Source: Actinostola sp. cb2023
Taxonomy: Eukaryota; Cnidaria; Anthozoa; Actiniaria; Actinostolidae
NCBI GenBank assembly: GCA_033675265.1
Contig: JAUJYZ010000796.1
Location: 1-64,000, forward strand
DNA: 64,000 nt
Reading direction: 5' to 3'
The position numbers and the translations under genes were made by a program. Below are positions 47,780 through 57,561 of the stretch, piece by piece. Position 1 is the first letter of the stretch. Each line of letters begins with the position of its first letter. Under the pieces are notes generated by a model that saw only the letters and a program-made list of their open reading frames with translations, was not told where the DNA came from and did not search any database.

Positions 47780-48577
47780 TTATTTTTCAGCGCTCGCTGG
47801 AGAATCATTAAGTCTATCCAATGCGGAGCGATCGAGGTATTTTGCCGGGTTTTGACTTCTTAAACGAGGACGCATGATCGCAAAGAAACTTGACTTGGCT
47901 CGTTGGCGTGAAGATATAAATACGTCGTGTTCGCTTTTTAATTTTCCATGCTTTTGTTCAAGTTCTTTCAGATCACGCTGTAAGCTTCGAATGTCATTCA
48001 TCAATTCTGGGTGCTTGTCCTTTAGCCTACATAAGTTGACATCGTGGCAAGGGATGTTGTTGCACTTTACTCTGTTATGGCCAGACTTATGACAAAGAGC
48101 ACACACTTTACCGCGTCTGTCGTTAGCAACCGGCAAATCGTCCATGGCTTTTCGCTTCATTTGCAAATGACTTTTGGCACTTTCAACTTGTACTTCTAGT
48201 ACATTAACATTTTCTGAAAGTTCTATAGCTCTTCGGTCCAAAGGGCTTTGAAGGCTTTGGTTTGTAGCAGTCGCTACTCCAAAGTCGAATGATGCCGCCT
48301 GCTGGCCATGCGGCGGCGTTTCATTCACAGGTGATTTCACGACAATGCTCGGACTTGATGTCATATTCAACCTTTTCGGGTCAAGATTACTGGGTTGGCG
48401 AATAGAATCTGTTGTAATGGTATTTAGTTCAGCCTCCAATACGCGTCTTTCTGCCAGTAATAGCTTATCAGGTGATGGGAAGAATGAGTCCAAATCGTCT
48501 GATTTTACGTAAGCCAGTGACCTTCTTGAGCGGAAACCCCTACTTTCGAACTGGGGCGAAAGCCTTTCCAGTTTCAT
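47780..48577 (-). CDS. Zinc-knuckle coiled-coil protein of the IS630-type element
   Basis: An intact 265-codon ORF starting at 48577 with TTTCATACC context on plus. The middle contains a CxxCx(4)HxxxxC-type knuckle, VCALCHKSGHNRVKCNN (about residues 157-173). A charged coiled coil follows (LMNDIRSLQRDLKELEQKHG), then a basic tail (RPRLRSQNPAKYLDR). It is oriented convergently with the transposase and lies between the same terminal repeats. Function is unknown: nucleic-acid binding is suggested by the knuckle, so a partner of the transposase is plausible. It has no stops, unlike the transposase beside it. Confidence 0.6.
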   Translation of the reverse strand: MKLERLSPQFESRGFRSRRSLAYVKSDDLDSFFPSPDKLLLAERRVLEAELNTITTDSIRQPSNLDPKRLNMTSSPSIVVKSPVNETPPHGQQAASFDFGVATATNQSLQSPLDRRAIELSENVNVLEVQVESAKSHLQMKRKAMDDLPVANDRRGKVCALCHKSGHNRVKCNNIPCHDVNLCRLKDKHPELMNDIRSLQRDLKELEQKHGKLKSEHDVFISSRQRAKSSFFAIMRPRLRSQNPAKYLDRSALDRLNDSPASAEK

Positions 48578-48959
48578 ACCTGGAGACAGTGATTTTAGCC
48601 ATAAAAAAACTTATGTTTTATCAGCCATGATGATCAAGGACTCCAACTGGTCATCGATGACACGCTAGCACATGTGCTACTGCACAAATGTACGAGCCTC
48701 GTTGTGAGTCGAGGTTCTGATTGGAGGATTAAAAAAAGCACGAAAAAAGTGTTGGTGTTCACGGTTGGAGTGTCCGCACTGTAATAGGTTTAGGTACTTG
48801 CGATAAGATCCAATCACTAAACTTGTCTATCTGTTTATTAACAGAATTTGCTGCTTTTTTAGATAAACGTTTTAACGATTTTGGGTGTTGTTTAGTTGGT
48901 TTTAATATTTTCACATTAATCTATCCGTTTAAACCCTTTTATATATCCTTATTTTTTTG

Positions 48960-49455
48960 TGTTGTTTAAAATGAATCCAAGTAATAGAAAATGTAAATTA
49001 TCTTTTATTACTTTTTTATAATACTTTATATTTTTATCTTTTTTTTATACTTTAGTTTTTTATGGAGCGCTCCTGTGGTTTTTCATACTTTAGTTCTATC
49101 TTTATTTTCATACTTTAGTTTTATCGGTTTTTCATACTTTATGTTTATCGGTTTTTCATACTTTATCTCTTTTAGGTTTTATCTTTATCTTTTTTAGGTT
49201 TTATCTTTTTTAGTTTTTATCTTTTTAGTTTTTATCTTTTGTGTATCACCCTTTTATAATATAGTAAAACGATATTCCTTTAAGTGTTTTTATGATTATT
49301 TTATCTTTTTTAGGTTTTGTCTTTTTTAGGTTTTATCTTTTTTATTTTTTATCTTTTTTATTTTTTATTTTTTTTATTTTTTTTATTTTTTATTTTTTAT
49401 CTTTATCTTTTTTAGGTTTTATCTTTTTAGGTTTTATCTTTTTAGTTTTTAACTC
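48960..49455. repeat. T-rich tandem array (TTTTATCTTTTTTAGG)
   Basis: Degenerate repeats of TTTTATCTTTTTTAGG, with a unique island at about 49227-49282 (ATCTTTTGTGTATCACCC...). The island is repeated almost exactly at 50556-50611. The array flanks the polymerase on the side opposite 42100-42560. Confidence 0.85.
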
Positions 49456-49460
49456 GTGAA

Positions 49461-49859
49461 TTGCGTAGCATCCACGAGTTATTGGGATGCGATGGGGAAA
49501 AGTTACTATATGCTCCAAATTGTAAACTCGTTCCCAGGGCTCTCTCATTTCATACAAAACGGCGGCCATTCCCATTGTACTTGGCATCGACAGTATTTTA
49601 TCGGACTTTAGGCATTCAACCCTGGAAATACCCTGAGAACCTATTAACTATGTATACTCTAAACAAACCAGTTTGCAAGCGACAAATACTCAGTGCTCTG
49701 ATAGAGTATAAAAAAACTACTATATGCTACAACACATCGAGTGAAGGATTTATACACCGTATAGCCGATTGTGCCGAGTTGGAAGAAAGCCAAGTTCACA
49801 AAGCATTCAGGGAGGATCGAGGATGGAATATTAACCTATGGTCTTCTCAGTGTCACTGA
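49461..49859 (+). CDS. Unrecognised open frame
   Basis: 132 codons. The second half (KPVCKRQILSALIEYKKTTICYNTSSEG...HRIADCAELEESQVHKAF) has protein-like composition and a helical pattern; the first half (SFHTKRRPFPLYLAS) does not. It lies just outside the polymerase-flanking array. No family recognised. It may be chance or a fragment. Confidence 0.25.
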   Translation: MRSIHELLGCDGEKLLYAPNCKLVPRALSFHTKRRPFPLYLASTVFYRTLGIQPWKYPENLLTMYTLNKPVCKRQILSALIEYKKTTICYNTSSEGFIHRIADCAELEESQVHKAFREDRGWNINLWSSQCH

Positions 49860-50096
49860 CTTGAATCACATGGCAGTTTCCTTTGTCGTCTTTGAAGGAG
49901 AATGAGAAGATAAATGTTGGAGTTCAGTTTCATATCATTGTTTCACTCTCTGCATGTACTAAGCTAAATATGTAGTAGTAGTAGTAGTAGTTTATTATGC
50001 GTCATTATACGATTTATTGGTATATTTTCGTTCGTTTGGTATTCCTTTGTAAAAGCTATTACCCGTGTAAACATGGTGAACAACTCGATCGCCTTA

Positions 50097-50309
50097 CAGT
50101 GTGGACACTCGAACCGTGAACACTTCAAGTTTTTTTCGAAGTTTTTTTTCCGAACTTTCTATTGCCTCATAGCCTTTCAAATGGAGCATTGAGTTTAAAT
50201 ACACTTAGTGATCAAAATAAATCATTTTTCTGATCAGTTTGCTCAATGGATAATTTATATATATGTGTTAGAAAAAACCTAAGTGTTCACGGTTCGAGTG
50301 TCCACACTG
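50097..50309. mobile_element. TA-flanked MITE related to the IS630-type element
   Basis: The termini CAGTGTGGACACTCGAACCG and complement are flanked by TA at 50095-50096 and 50310-50311. They differ from the 45991-48781 element at only a few of 28 positions. The 213 bp lack any gene. It was probably mobilised by a transposase of the same family. Confidence 0.9.
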
Positions 50310-50555
50310 TAACACTTTATTTCGAAGTCTAGATGAAAAATAGACACAACACAGATGTTAATCAAGCATTGAACTTTACTTCTTGAATACATTTTACTTA
50401 AGTTCAAATACGTTTTCTCTCTAAGAACGAAATGTAAAACATCACAACTATATATGACATGTGCTGGTTCCATGCTCAAACATGCCCTAACGTATTCTTC
50501 AAGGCGTTCCTCGTCACTCACATACGGGAATCCACGAGTTCACCAAATGGTGCCT

Positions 50556-51069
50556 TTGATTATCTTTTGTATATCACCCTTTTATAATATAGTAAAACGA
50601 TATTCCTTTAAGAGTGGATGTCAGGAAAAATCGAACAAATGGCGGCAAACCTTGAATAATCGAATTAGCTCATACTTTCAAGTTAGATAGGGTAGGGTGT
50701 CATAAGAATCGCTGTGTAGTTGGTTTGACCAAATACCATTTCATTTTGGAGAAAAATGCAAATTTCGAAACTCCACCGAAAATGCCGTTGAAGGCACCGA
50801 AATTTGATCGAAGTTTGGAGGTCTCGTATCACAAAATAAACCATTCAAAACCCCTAAAAATACCCCTATCCTGTTAAGTAACCCCGTATTTACTATTTGC
50901 GTGATTTTTAGATGTATTGTTCTCCTCTTTCTTTAGATAATAATTGTATTCTCTACTACACCCATTTCAAGTTGCTAAAAGTACCTCCTATAGAAATTGG
51001 CTTCCACGATGCGCGTAACCTTTAAATGGATTATGCTTCTGCTGGTCGAATGACGAAATGATATGCTCT
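50556..51069. repeat. Duplicated flank and solo TTAA-type terminus
   Basis: 50556-50611 repeats 49227-49282. In the second copy the shared sequence ends at TTAA (50608-50611) and is followed by GAGTGGATGTCAGGAAAAATC. That resembles the terminus of the 19374-21214 element (GAGTGGATGCCAGTAAGAATC). No matching right end is seen before the next element, so this looks like one end of a TTAA transposon. No gene. Confidence 0.5.
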
Positions 51070-51202
51070 AAGATGCTGTAAAAAATTAACTGGGCAAATA
51101 ATTTTGCGTGACGCTAGAGCTCTTCAAAGTACTTCAAAATTTACCGTCTTTGACCTTCAAAGGTCATCACTCGAGACACGTGTTGCGTTGTTTCTGTGCT
51201 TC
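51070..51202 (-). repeat. Displaced 3' tail of the Penelope-like element
   Basis: On the minus strand the sequence leaving the inverted repeat reads AGAAGCACAGAAACAACGCA and continues open for about 20 codons to a stop. It then shows TGATGACCTTTGAAGGTCAA, a small hairpin with a TGATGA box like those near Penelope-type ends. I read it as the continuation of the element at 57562-59692, cut by the insertion of 51203-57561. The reading depends on the insertion model. Confidence 0.45.
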
Positions 51203-51656
51203 TCAAATCATCTAAAACATCTAAATATCTTTAGAATACACCTTAATGTACCATTCAATAGAATTGCTAACCTTTTTGTCGAAAAGGTTGTATCCAGGAA
51301 ATGTTTTGACCTGTAAATCCTACTCAGCGAGTAGCTGACTTTCGATCAGGCATCAACAATCTGTCAACAATGAAACACTGATCTTTGATTATCCTGTGAG
51401 GACGTACTGGGAAGCTGGGAAACGTGCAAAATGCTTTTTGAAAAGCATAGCTACTTCTTTGAAGCGTTTAAAACTGACAACTCACTGGGACTAAGCCACG
51501 TACGAACTTCCATGATTCGATCAATCGATACCACTGGCTGATTATGCTAATTTATTTGCTAATTGTGTAACCCGAACTAATGAAAGTAAAGAAAAACAAG
51601 CTCTTCAAATTACCAGTAGTTACATCCAGTCGAGTGCGTGTACATGATGTTTTAGT

Positions 51657-54600
51657 ATGGAGGTTTGTTGTACATTGAAATCGATCGTTGGTGGAATTTG
51701 TGGCTTCGACAGTAGAGACCGAAATCGTGATGTAGAAGTTATCCCTGTGCTTTCTTGTACGAAGGACATAAGCCAGCACAAGACGAAATATTCCTTTTCG
51801 GGGCCTGATGATGAGGTGGACCTGATATTAAGTCGTGCAGGAATCTTTGGAAAACCAGAGAACTTGAGCACGATGACTGTGTGCCCCCTCCATCGCTCAA
51901 AACTCGGTCTAGGGTGGTCAAGGGGGCGTAGTACCAGATGTAGAGTACCGCCTGCGCTTTCCAATCATGTACTGAAAAGCAAAGGCAATTGGCCGAAAGG
52001 AGATAGAGGATTAGGAAAGAAAGAGTCGGAGATGCTGCTACACAAGACTGGAATGTTTGTACAAGTTGGCTCAGGTTAGAATGGTTAGAACTAGATATCA
52101 ATCCGATATTTCATATTGCCGTTCTATCGGTAGTGAAGTCTAGACCATGCATATACTGTACTAATTGTTTTTTTTACTTAGATTTTGTACTAGATTGTTG
52201 TCACTATTTCGCAAACTGGAATTTAGAATTACGAGAACGCTTTTCATAACAACACGGTTTAGGCGAACTATACCGACACATCTATTCTATTGTTCCCTTC
52301 CAGGTATATGCAGAACATGTAGATACGCATTAAAGGAATTGACAACTAGTGAAGATGTGGTGGATGATTTAGCTCATCAGTTGGACAAGACAATACTGGT
52401 ATGTATAGCCTGTAGATTGTGTAATACAAACATCTGCGTCATTTAATACATATGTGTCGTCAGTGTTGTGCCAGTTACATCAAATCCTTTGCTCGCATGT
52501 GGTGATTATTGCGCAATATGTTTTTCTTTTGTACAGAAAGAAATACAGTAGAACCAAAGTGCGAAGTAATAATATAAAAATATTTAAAAGAATGAAAAGA
52601 CAAGCGAGCATTCAACCGACCGACCGACCGACCGACTGACCGACAATTTATTTTATTTAGCGCACTCATCAAACTGTATATGGGAAAACATCCATCAATA
52701 ACTAATTAGGTATGCATCATAAACTGATACGCATCATAAAATAAGTTGTTTCAAATTTTCAGGATGATCATGATGATGACAATGATGATGATGAAGTTAC
52801 TTTCAACCCTTGTAAGTCAACTCAAGGCAAAATCATCCCAGCACCAGAAACGCCACAAAGCACAATAACATCGACTATGTACACGCCATCAGGAGTCTCC
52901 CAGGCCTCTGACATGTCAATCCTGACACAACCCGGAGATGAGGGCACAGAAACTGTGAAGGCTTCCCCAAAGGACCAACTCAATTCGTTTTTGGTCTCCA
53001 GAGACATAAGTCCAATCAGAACATCAATGACAACTCCATGGGATACTGCCGCAGAAAGAACGAAGCGACATTATATGCGCAAGGCGAAGCAGGTGGTCTT
53101 TGCCACTTTGGAGGAAATTGCGCCCCAAAATTCAGAGATGCTATTTAGTGCCATACAGTCATCTAGGAAAGAAGAAGGGAACATGGATTCTACATTATTA
53201 GAAGCTTTAGTTGAGTGCTACGAGAATGCAGGTCACTGGAGTACGCGCAGACAGATACTCTCTATCATTGCAGATAAAGTAAGCTTTGCAGTGCTTCAAA
53301 GATGGATCCCTGATATATCCAGGTACAGATACAACATCGCACGACACCATGTGTTACTCCATGGCAGAGGAGCTGTCATTCCGCAAGAAAAGAATACAAG
53401 AATGTATGTATCGCCTCAAAAACTCGACCACTTTTTATCGTTCATAACAAGTGCGAGAGTAATGCAAGATTTGCCATTTGGTGAAAAGACATTGAAGCTA
53501 TCTTCAAAGACTGAAATCAAGATCCCGAATGTCATCAGAAGCTCCATTCCTGAGCAAATTGTAAGGCAGTATCAAAGCTACTGCAGCGAGACCGAGTTTT
53601 CTCCTATGAGCCGCAGCAGTCTTTGCAGAATCCTTAAAGTTTGCTCCGCTTCAGTCCGCAAGTCTCTGCAAGGGCTGGACTATGTTTCATCAGAGGGAGC
53701 GAAAGCCTTCGACGATATTGCTGATGTGATTGATAAGCTTGGAGACAACTACAACAATGGACTGACCTGGTCAAAAGAGTTGGCCCAAAAGCTTAAACTT
53801 GCAAAGCGATATTTGAAGGGTGATTACAAGGTAAGTAAATATGTGTGTTTAACGGGGCTCTCTCATCCACAGTGCTTTGCGCGCCGAATCGCTATTTGAC
53901 ACACACACACACACACACAAATAAATAAATAACTACGCTATCTTACTGGTTTGGACTGTGTTTTCTCCAAAGGAATGTTTCCAGTTCCACAGAGTGTCGG
54001 ATGGCTTAGATAATCAATGGATTAAATAAATATATTGATTCGGCGCGCAACGCACTGTGGATGAGAGGGCCCCATTCATTAATGACTTGATTATGTCATA
54101 TACTTTCAAAAAAAGCATACACCATGACATCAGGTGTTTATGTTTCAGGATGAATAGTTGAGTGACCAAGAAGTAATTTTTGTTTTTACAAAATAGGTAC
54201 ACATATCACCAAGCTCAAGGGTTCCTGATCATTGCAGGACTTATGCTCTAAGTCATGACAGCGATACTGACTATGTCGGTAGTTGTGACCATGTCCATGA
54301 TCGAACATGTGATAGATGTTGCTTGTTTCCTGCTGTTGTTGGTGAAGTAGAATCAACCTTGGAACACCTGGAAATTCCAGATGAAGAAAGAGAAGAAATG
54401 AAATACACAGTTGCCCAGTCTAAGAAAAGCGTTGAAGCGTGGAAGGCACACCTACTCCGCTCAGTGAACCAAGATGAGGCCCGTTTAGACATCCTTGACA
54501 CCTTAGATGTAGGATCAGTGTTGGTAGTGTTGGATTGGGCTATGAAGTTCCTCCCAAGAAAGTACCGTGAAAGCCAAGCCGACTGGTTCGGAAAGAGAGG

Positions 54601-56140
54601 CATTTCTTGGCATGTCAGTGTGGCTATGACTAAGTCGGATAGTCAGATACAAATGCTAACGTTAGTTCATATATTCCAAAGCTGCAATCAAGATAGCCTA
54701 ACTGTGCTTGCAATAATGGACGATGTTCTGAAACAGCTTAAAAGCACCGTGCCTGAGATCAAGTCTATCTGCTTCAGACAAGACAATGCCGGCTGCTATC
54801 ATAGCGCATCTACCTTAGTTGGAGTACAACAACTAGCAGAGAAGCATAAAGTCCAAATAAGAGTGGACTTTTCTGATCCACAAGGTGGAAAGGGGTCATG
54901 CGACCGTAAGTCAGCCACAATAAAGAATCATATGAGAGTATTTCTGAACTCTGGCCACGACATCGAGACTGCAGAACAGATGAAGACCTCTATGGAGTCA
55001 TTTGGTGGTGTGCCTGGTGTCAGGGTAGTGCTCTGTGGTCCCCTTGACAATGTGAAAACAGCTCCTGTAAAGTGGGAAGGCATTAGTCTGGTAAATAATA
55101 TCATATACCTAGAACAAGGAATGAAAGTCTGGAGAGCATATGGAATTGGTCCTGGGAAGTTTGTGCCGTGGACTGCTTTTGACGTATCCAAGAGGCCATC
55201 GGCGTCAAACCTGAAAGTAATCGAAGACGCCACTCACCCCAAAGCGACGTTTTGCCCCATCAAAGCCAGACGACAGAGTAAAGAGCAAAGTGAGACAACA
55301 AGTGAGACAGAATCAGCCAGTGAATCCTCACCTGAAGAGAGTAGTAGTACAGGTGGTGATGATGCGCTTTTCGCTTGCCCTGAGGAAGGATGTATGAAGA
55401 CATATCAAAGATATTTCTCACTTCAGAATCACTTGGACGCTGGCAAGCATAACTACGTCCTTGAAAGAGAAACACTTCTCGACAAAGCAATGATGAGGTA
55501 TGCGTCTAATCTAGAACATGGCGCTTCATCAATCGATAACGTAGTAGAAGATCGATTGCCCTCCGAGTCCTTAAGTGGCGAGCCTACGTTAACAATGGGA
55601 TGGGCATTGAAATCAACGACAACACGAAAACATCGACTAACTGACCATCAAAAAAGACACCTCACTGACGTATTTCTTATTGGGGAACAGACAGGGAGGA
55701 AAGCGGATCCCAGTGAGGTCTCAAGATCAATGAGAAGAGCACGAAACTCAGATGGGAGTTTTCTTTTTCAAACAGCCGACTACCTCACTCCCAAACAGAT
55801 AACAAGCTATTTCTCGCGTCTGTCCGCAAAAAAATCCGTCTCGTCTCCACCTGACATCGACGATGATGCTCAAACACTCCCTGACATTGGAGAAAGGAAT
55901 ATCGAGCAACTACGAGAAGAAGTCATGAGCGAGATAGCCATTCAGCATCCAATTATGTATGATACATATAGCATTTGTGATTTGGTCGCAAACTCAAAGT
56001 TGTCCAAGTTTGCAATACCGATGTTGCACGATATCTGCAGTCATTTTGAACTTGACATTCCTACGGTAAAGTATAAAAGAAAAAAACCATATATAGAACT
56101 TCTAGTAAGCTTGGTTAACTCCTGCACCTGTACAAGTTAG
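51657..56140 (+). CDS. Four-exon transposase-like protein, family unknown
   Basis: The exons 51657-52074, 52304-52398, 52763-53830 and 54197-56140 have GT...AG borders and sum to 3,525 nt, a single open frame of 1,174 codons plus stop. The earlier start is not certain. Seen in order: CRTC in exon 2, an Asp-rich run, a helical region with STRRQILSIIADKVSF, then a Cys/His cluster (CDHVHDRTCDRCC, exon 4). Next come VVLDWAMKFLPRKYRESQAD, FRQDNAGCYHSAST, FSDPQGGKGSCDRKSATIK and a C2H2 finger (CPEEGCMKTYQRYFSLQNHL). The three acidic blocks would suit an RNase H-fold nuclease. From memory similar proteins recur in cnidarian genomes. It lies between inverted repeats, hence a candidate transposase; this is inference. 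Confidence 0.7.
53854..54077. repeat. Foldback in intron 3 of the 51.7-56.1 kb gene
   Basis: CTCTCATCCACAGTGCTTTG (about 53860) pairs with CAACGCACTGTGGATGAGAG (about 54051), and GCGCGCCGAATC with GATTCGGCGCG. A (CA)n run lies at 53900-53919. The foldback begins some 20 bp after the splice donor GTAAGT. Confidence 0.75.
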
Positions 56141-57277
56141 TTTTTATTTTCTGTTGTGACATGCTTTACCTCAATACAAGTCATATCTTGAAAGCGATTT
56201 GCAAACATGTTTAAAAAATCGATAGACAAAATATAATGGTGCATTGTGGGTAATGGCATCATAAAATGGCTGAATTTTGAAAATTTGTTTCCGGATCAGT
56301 GTATTGGCGATATATTTAAGATTATGCAAATTACTATATATCGCTATTTTGGGTTCACATATATATATATTTGCAAGTCGCTGTAGATATAGTGCACTTG
56401 TTTAGTTTCAGTTATTCATGATTATTCCTATCACTGAAATGAGTATATAGTGAGAATGAAACGGAGAAAATCGGTCGACCGCATTTCTATTTGCTAGAAC
56501 AATATCTTAGAATTCGCTTATTTACATGGTTTGGTTAAAAAGAATGACTTGAACTACGGCAACATTTTGTTTTCTTACGTTTGAACGCCAATTTTCGCGT
56601 GTTCAAACTGTATGTAAATTACATACGTGATGTGACGTCAATGAGTTCACACGACAATATGCATGGACGAATTATTCTCAATATCGGACTTGTTTGACGT
56701 GAGTTGCTTTGTATTTTCTAGAGGTACAAACCCCTTGACGTCACAGGTCCATTGTCTAGGATCCCGGTTATGGAACGGAAGAGGGATAATTGTGTACAGT
56801 CCCTTGTCCCACATACATTTGGTTACAAATCGCGAAAGAGAAAATGAACGCGCACTCAAAGTTCTCTCGATTGAATTTTGCAAAAACAAGTGAATGTTTC
56901 ACAGTGTATTGGAGTAAAAACAAAAGTGAACCAATGAAATACAAACTAGCACCACGTAATCAAGCTGATCAGAATGTAAATAGATATGATGATAGATATA
57001 GATAAATTGTCAAATATTTTTTTTGCGTTTTTTCCCACGTATTTTGTTACTTTGTGTATATATGTATAATATTTGATAATAAACATGCATTTAGTAATGG
57101 TCTCTTGGTTTGGGACATTTGGCCGAAGCTCTGAGAAGACAGCAACATTGACAGGTTAAGTAATTAGAATAATAAATAAATTTTAAACTCACGAGTTCAT
57201 TGCCTGTGTACATTGCGCCGCTGACTCCCCCCCCCCCTGCGGTGGAAAGCGGATGTACACAGGCTATAATAATGTGC
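56141..57277. other. 3' region of the 6.36-kb element
   Basis: No second gene. A TGACGTCA palindrome-like word lies near 56634 and a short inverted pair, CCTGTGTACAT and ATGTACACAGG, at about 57204 and 57254. Poly-C at 57227-57236. Confidence 0.4.
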
Positions 57278-57561
57278 CATGGAAGTTCGTACGTGGCTTA
57301 GTCCCAGTGAGTTGTCAGTTTTAAACGCTTCAAAGAAGTAGCTATGCTTTTCAAAAAGCATTTTGCACGTTTCCCAGCTTCCCAGTACGTCCTCACAGGA
57401 TAATCAAAGATCAGTGTTTCATTGTTGACATACTCGCTGAGTAGGATTTACGGGTCAAAACATTTCCTGGATACAACCTTTTCGACAAAAAGGTTAGCAA
57501 TTCTATTGAATGGTACATTAAGGTGTATTCTAAAGATATTTAGATGTTTTAGATGATTTGA

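Larger units (their letters stand above)
45991..48781. mobile_element. TA-flanked IS630/Tc1-mariner-type transposon, two genes
   Basis: The 28-bp ends begin CAGTGCAGACACTCCAACCG and close with the complement (one mismatch), between TA dinucleotides at 45989-45990 and 48782-48783. It carries a transposase on plus and a separate zinc-knuckle ORF on minus. The insertion is inside the polymerase frame: coding sequence resumes on both sides. A 213-bp MITE with nearly the same ends lies at 50097-50309. Confidence 0.9.
42650..48920 (-). pseudogene. Protein-primed family B DNA polymerase, interrupted
   Basis: Minus strand, N to C. A short N-terminal piece (about 48920-48782) runs to the transposon, and the frame resumes at 45990 (FRIDGRNSRDPKVFLNDV). 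A frameshift near 45770 precedes a CxxC...HxxxC zinc-like cluster (about 45120-45040) and exonuclease-type YADFECF (about 44950). A stop lies at 44697, then an endonuclease-VII-like CHICEEELNGDRVLDHCH (about 44655-44600), FHNLSGYD and another stop at 43945. Then come YIQYLDANNLCGWAMS (Pol A-type, about 43755), [16 protein letters not shown] and LLFTDTDSLMYEIE (catalytic DTDS, about 43040). The C-terminus ends at 42650 with frameshifts near 43430, 43220 and 42915. Function when intact: replication of the element. This copy is dead. Confidence 0.82.
40600..49455. mobile_element. Decayed Maverick/Polinton-like element
   Basis: Three hallmark genes lie together: a capsid-like ORF (minus, 40600-41345), a retroviral-type integrase (plus, about 41345-41912) and a protein-primed family B DNA polymerase (minus, about 42650-48920). 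T-rich tandem repeats flank the polymerase (42100-42560 and 48960-49455). Elements with this set are endogenous virus-like transposons; a relation to adintovirus-type viruses is likely from the gene set. I did not identify terminal repeats or a 6-bp duplication, so the outer limits are approximate. All genes are broken. A 2.8-kb transposon is inserted in the polymerase. Confidence 0.75.
51203..57561. mobile_element. 6.36-kb inverted-repeat element with unclassified four-exon gene
   Basis: The ends are TCAAATCATCTAAAACATC on the left and its exact complement on the right. The inverted repeats run from 51203 to 51514 and from 57561 back to 57278. They are nearly identical apart from a ~30-bp stretch present only on the left (near 51334-51364). 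The element carries one large spliced gene on plus. It interrupts a Penelope-like element. Target duplication is not clear by eye (flanks GCTTC on the left, TCTTT on the right). The near-identity of the arms suggests recent movement. Confidence 0.75.
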
